Origin: Pseudomonadota bacterium
GTDB taxonomy: Bacteria; Pseudomonadota; Gammaproteobacteria; Burkholderiales; Burkholderiaceae
NCBI GenBank assembly: GCA_023441105.1
Contig: JAEZQX010000484.1
Location: forward strand, 1 to 6,131
Reading direction: 5' to 3'
Length of the DNA: 6,131 nt
A program made the translations under genes and the position numbers. Under the pieces are notes generated by a model. It saw only the letters and a list, made by a program, of their open reading frames with translations, was not told where the DNA came from and did not search any database. The number at the start of each line of letters is the position of its first letter. Positions within the stretch are counted from its first letter, which is position 1. Shown piece after piece: positions 5,271 to 6,131 of the stretch.

Positions 5271-6071
5271 ATGCTGCGCCTCGCCATCGCCGGCGCCAGC
5301 GGACGCATGGGCAAGATGCTGATCGAGGCGGTCGACGATGCCTCGGACATGACGCTCGCCGGTGCGCTCGACATCGCCACCAGCCCGGCCATCGGCAGCG
5401 ACCCGCTGAGCTTCCTCGGCAAGTCGTGCAACCTGCGCGTGACCGCGGACCTGGCCCAGGGTTTGCAGGATGCCGACGTGCTGATCGACTTCACCCGCCC
5501 GGCGGCCACGCTGGCGCACCTGGCGGCGTGCCGTCGCAGCGGCACCCGGATGGTGATCGGCACCACCGGATTCACCGAAGCGGAGCGCGCCATGATCCAG
5601 GATGCAGCGCGTGATACTGCCATCATGCTGGCGCCGAACATGAGCGTCGGCGTCAACGTGGCGATGAAGCTGATCGACATGGCCACCCGGGCGCTGGCCG
5701 CCGGCTGCGACATCGAGATCGTCGAATCGCACCACCGGGACAAGGTGGATGCGCCGTCAGGCACGGCCCTCAAGATGGGCGAGGTGGTGGCGCAGGCGCA
5801 AGGCAAGCGGCTCGCGGACATCGAGGTGCACGGCCGCCACGGCCACACCGGTCCGCGCACGCCCGGCAGCGTCGGCTTCTCGGCCATCCGCGGCGGCGAC
5901 ATCGTCGGCGAGCACACGGTGATGTTCATCGGCAGCGGCGAACGCATCGAGATCACCCATCGCTCCACCAGCCGCGCCAACTACGCCCAAGGCAGCCTGC
6001 GCGCCGCCCGCTTCATCGCCGGCCGCAGCAACGGGCTGTACGACATGGACGACGTGCTCGGCCTGCGCTGA
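5271..6071 (+). CDS. dapB: 4-hydroxy-tetrahydrodipicolinate reductase DapB
   Basis: DapB carries out the NAD(P)H-dependent reduction of 4-hydroxy-tetrahydrodipicolinate to tetrahydrodipicolinate in the diaminopimelate/lysine pathway, which also feeds peptidoglycan synthesis; it is a cytoplasmic tetramer. The 266-residue product matches the usual 265-275. The Rossmann nucleotide-binding motif GASGRMG is at 8-14, VLIDFTRP at 70-77 and VIGTTGF at 95-101. The catalytic region ESHHRDKVDAPSGTAL (152-167) carries the His pair at 154-155 and Lys at 158. FSAIRGGDIVGEHTV (203-217) and the C-terminal GLYDMDDVLGL are family-typical. All key residues are present, so the enzyme should be active. The start is well supported by AAGGAG 6 bases upstream. 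It follows bamE with no gap, a bamE-dapB pairing recalled from betaproteobacteria. No terminator is evident in the 60 bp after the stop, so transcription may run on into the next gene. Confidence 0.97.
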   Translation: MLRLAIAGASGRMGKMLIEAVDDASDMTLAGALDIATSPAIGSDPLSFLGKSCNLRVTADLAQGLQDADVLIDFTRPAATLAHLAACRRSGTRMVIGTTGFTEAERAMIQDAARDTAIMLAPNMSVGVNVAMKLIDMATRALAAGCDIEIVESHHRDKVDAPSGTALKMGEVVAQAQGKRLADIEVHGRHGHTGPRTPGSVGFSAIRGGDIVGEHTVMFIGSGERIEITHRSTSRANYAQGSLRAARFIAGRSNGLYDMDDVLGLR

Positions 6072-6131
6072 GCCGCGCGCGTCGGCGGTGTCGGCGGGTG
6101 TCGAGGGCACAGGCCGACAGTGGTTCACGGG

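Noticed and set aside
4355..5735. Long open frames on both strands across fur, bamE and dapB (4355-5614 + and 4827-5735 -)
   Set aside because: They cross real genes in other frames and have low-complexity, composition-driven translations.
6072..6131. GTCGGCGG-type direct repeats after dapB
   Set aside because: Two or three imperfect short units in GC-rich DNA with no stem or T-run; not enough to call a terminator or repeat element.
1..6131. CRISPR arrays, insertion sequences, tRNA or rRNA genes
   Set aside because: No regularly spaced repeats, transposase motifs, terminal inverted repeats or structural RNA sequences were seen on either strand.

Overview
This window is high-GC (roughly two thirds G+C by eye), densely coding chromosomal DNA. 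The gene order recN, fur, bamE (omlA/smpA), dapB and the Fur and DapB sequences look proteobacterial, most like a betaproteobacterium. That placement is inferred from family resemblance and recalled synteny, not from a database search.

Layout. The left edge holds the 3' two thirds of recN (+ strand, its start lies outside the window), which ends at 986. A 54-bp gap containing a terminator-like hairpin separates it from a convergent minus-strand block. Read in its own direction, that block is fur (4726 to 4298), a circularly permuted ATP-grasp protein (4287 to 2806), an alpha-E domain protein (2806 to 1874) and a transglutaminase-like protein (1835 to 1041). Gaps inside the block are 10 bp, a 1-bp overlap and 38 bp, so the four genes probably form one transcriptional unit driven from the fur promoter. 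A 94-bp divergent intergenic region (4727-4820) holds overlapping -10-like elements and a perfect 16-bp palindrome. To its right, bamE and dapB run on the + strand with no gap between them; dapB ends at 6071 and the last 60 bp show no clear feature.

How the genes fit together. recN (DNA repair), fur (iron regulation), bamE (outer-membrane assembly) and dapB (lysine and peptidoglycan precursor synthesis) are housekeeping genes. The ATP-grasp / alpha-E / transglutaminase trio is a widespread but biochemically poorly defined module, predicted from genome analysis to make and process a peptide or peptide-like modification. Here it sits directly behind fur and is probably co-transcribed with it.

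The most notable observation is that the transglutaminase-like protein keeps the fold motifs and the aspartate of the catalytic triad, but has valine where the nucleophilic cysteine is expected and arginine where the histidine is expected. It therefore looks like a pseudoenzyme in an otherwise intact module. No Anbu-type protease gene, a common companion of this module, lies in the gap next to it.
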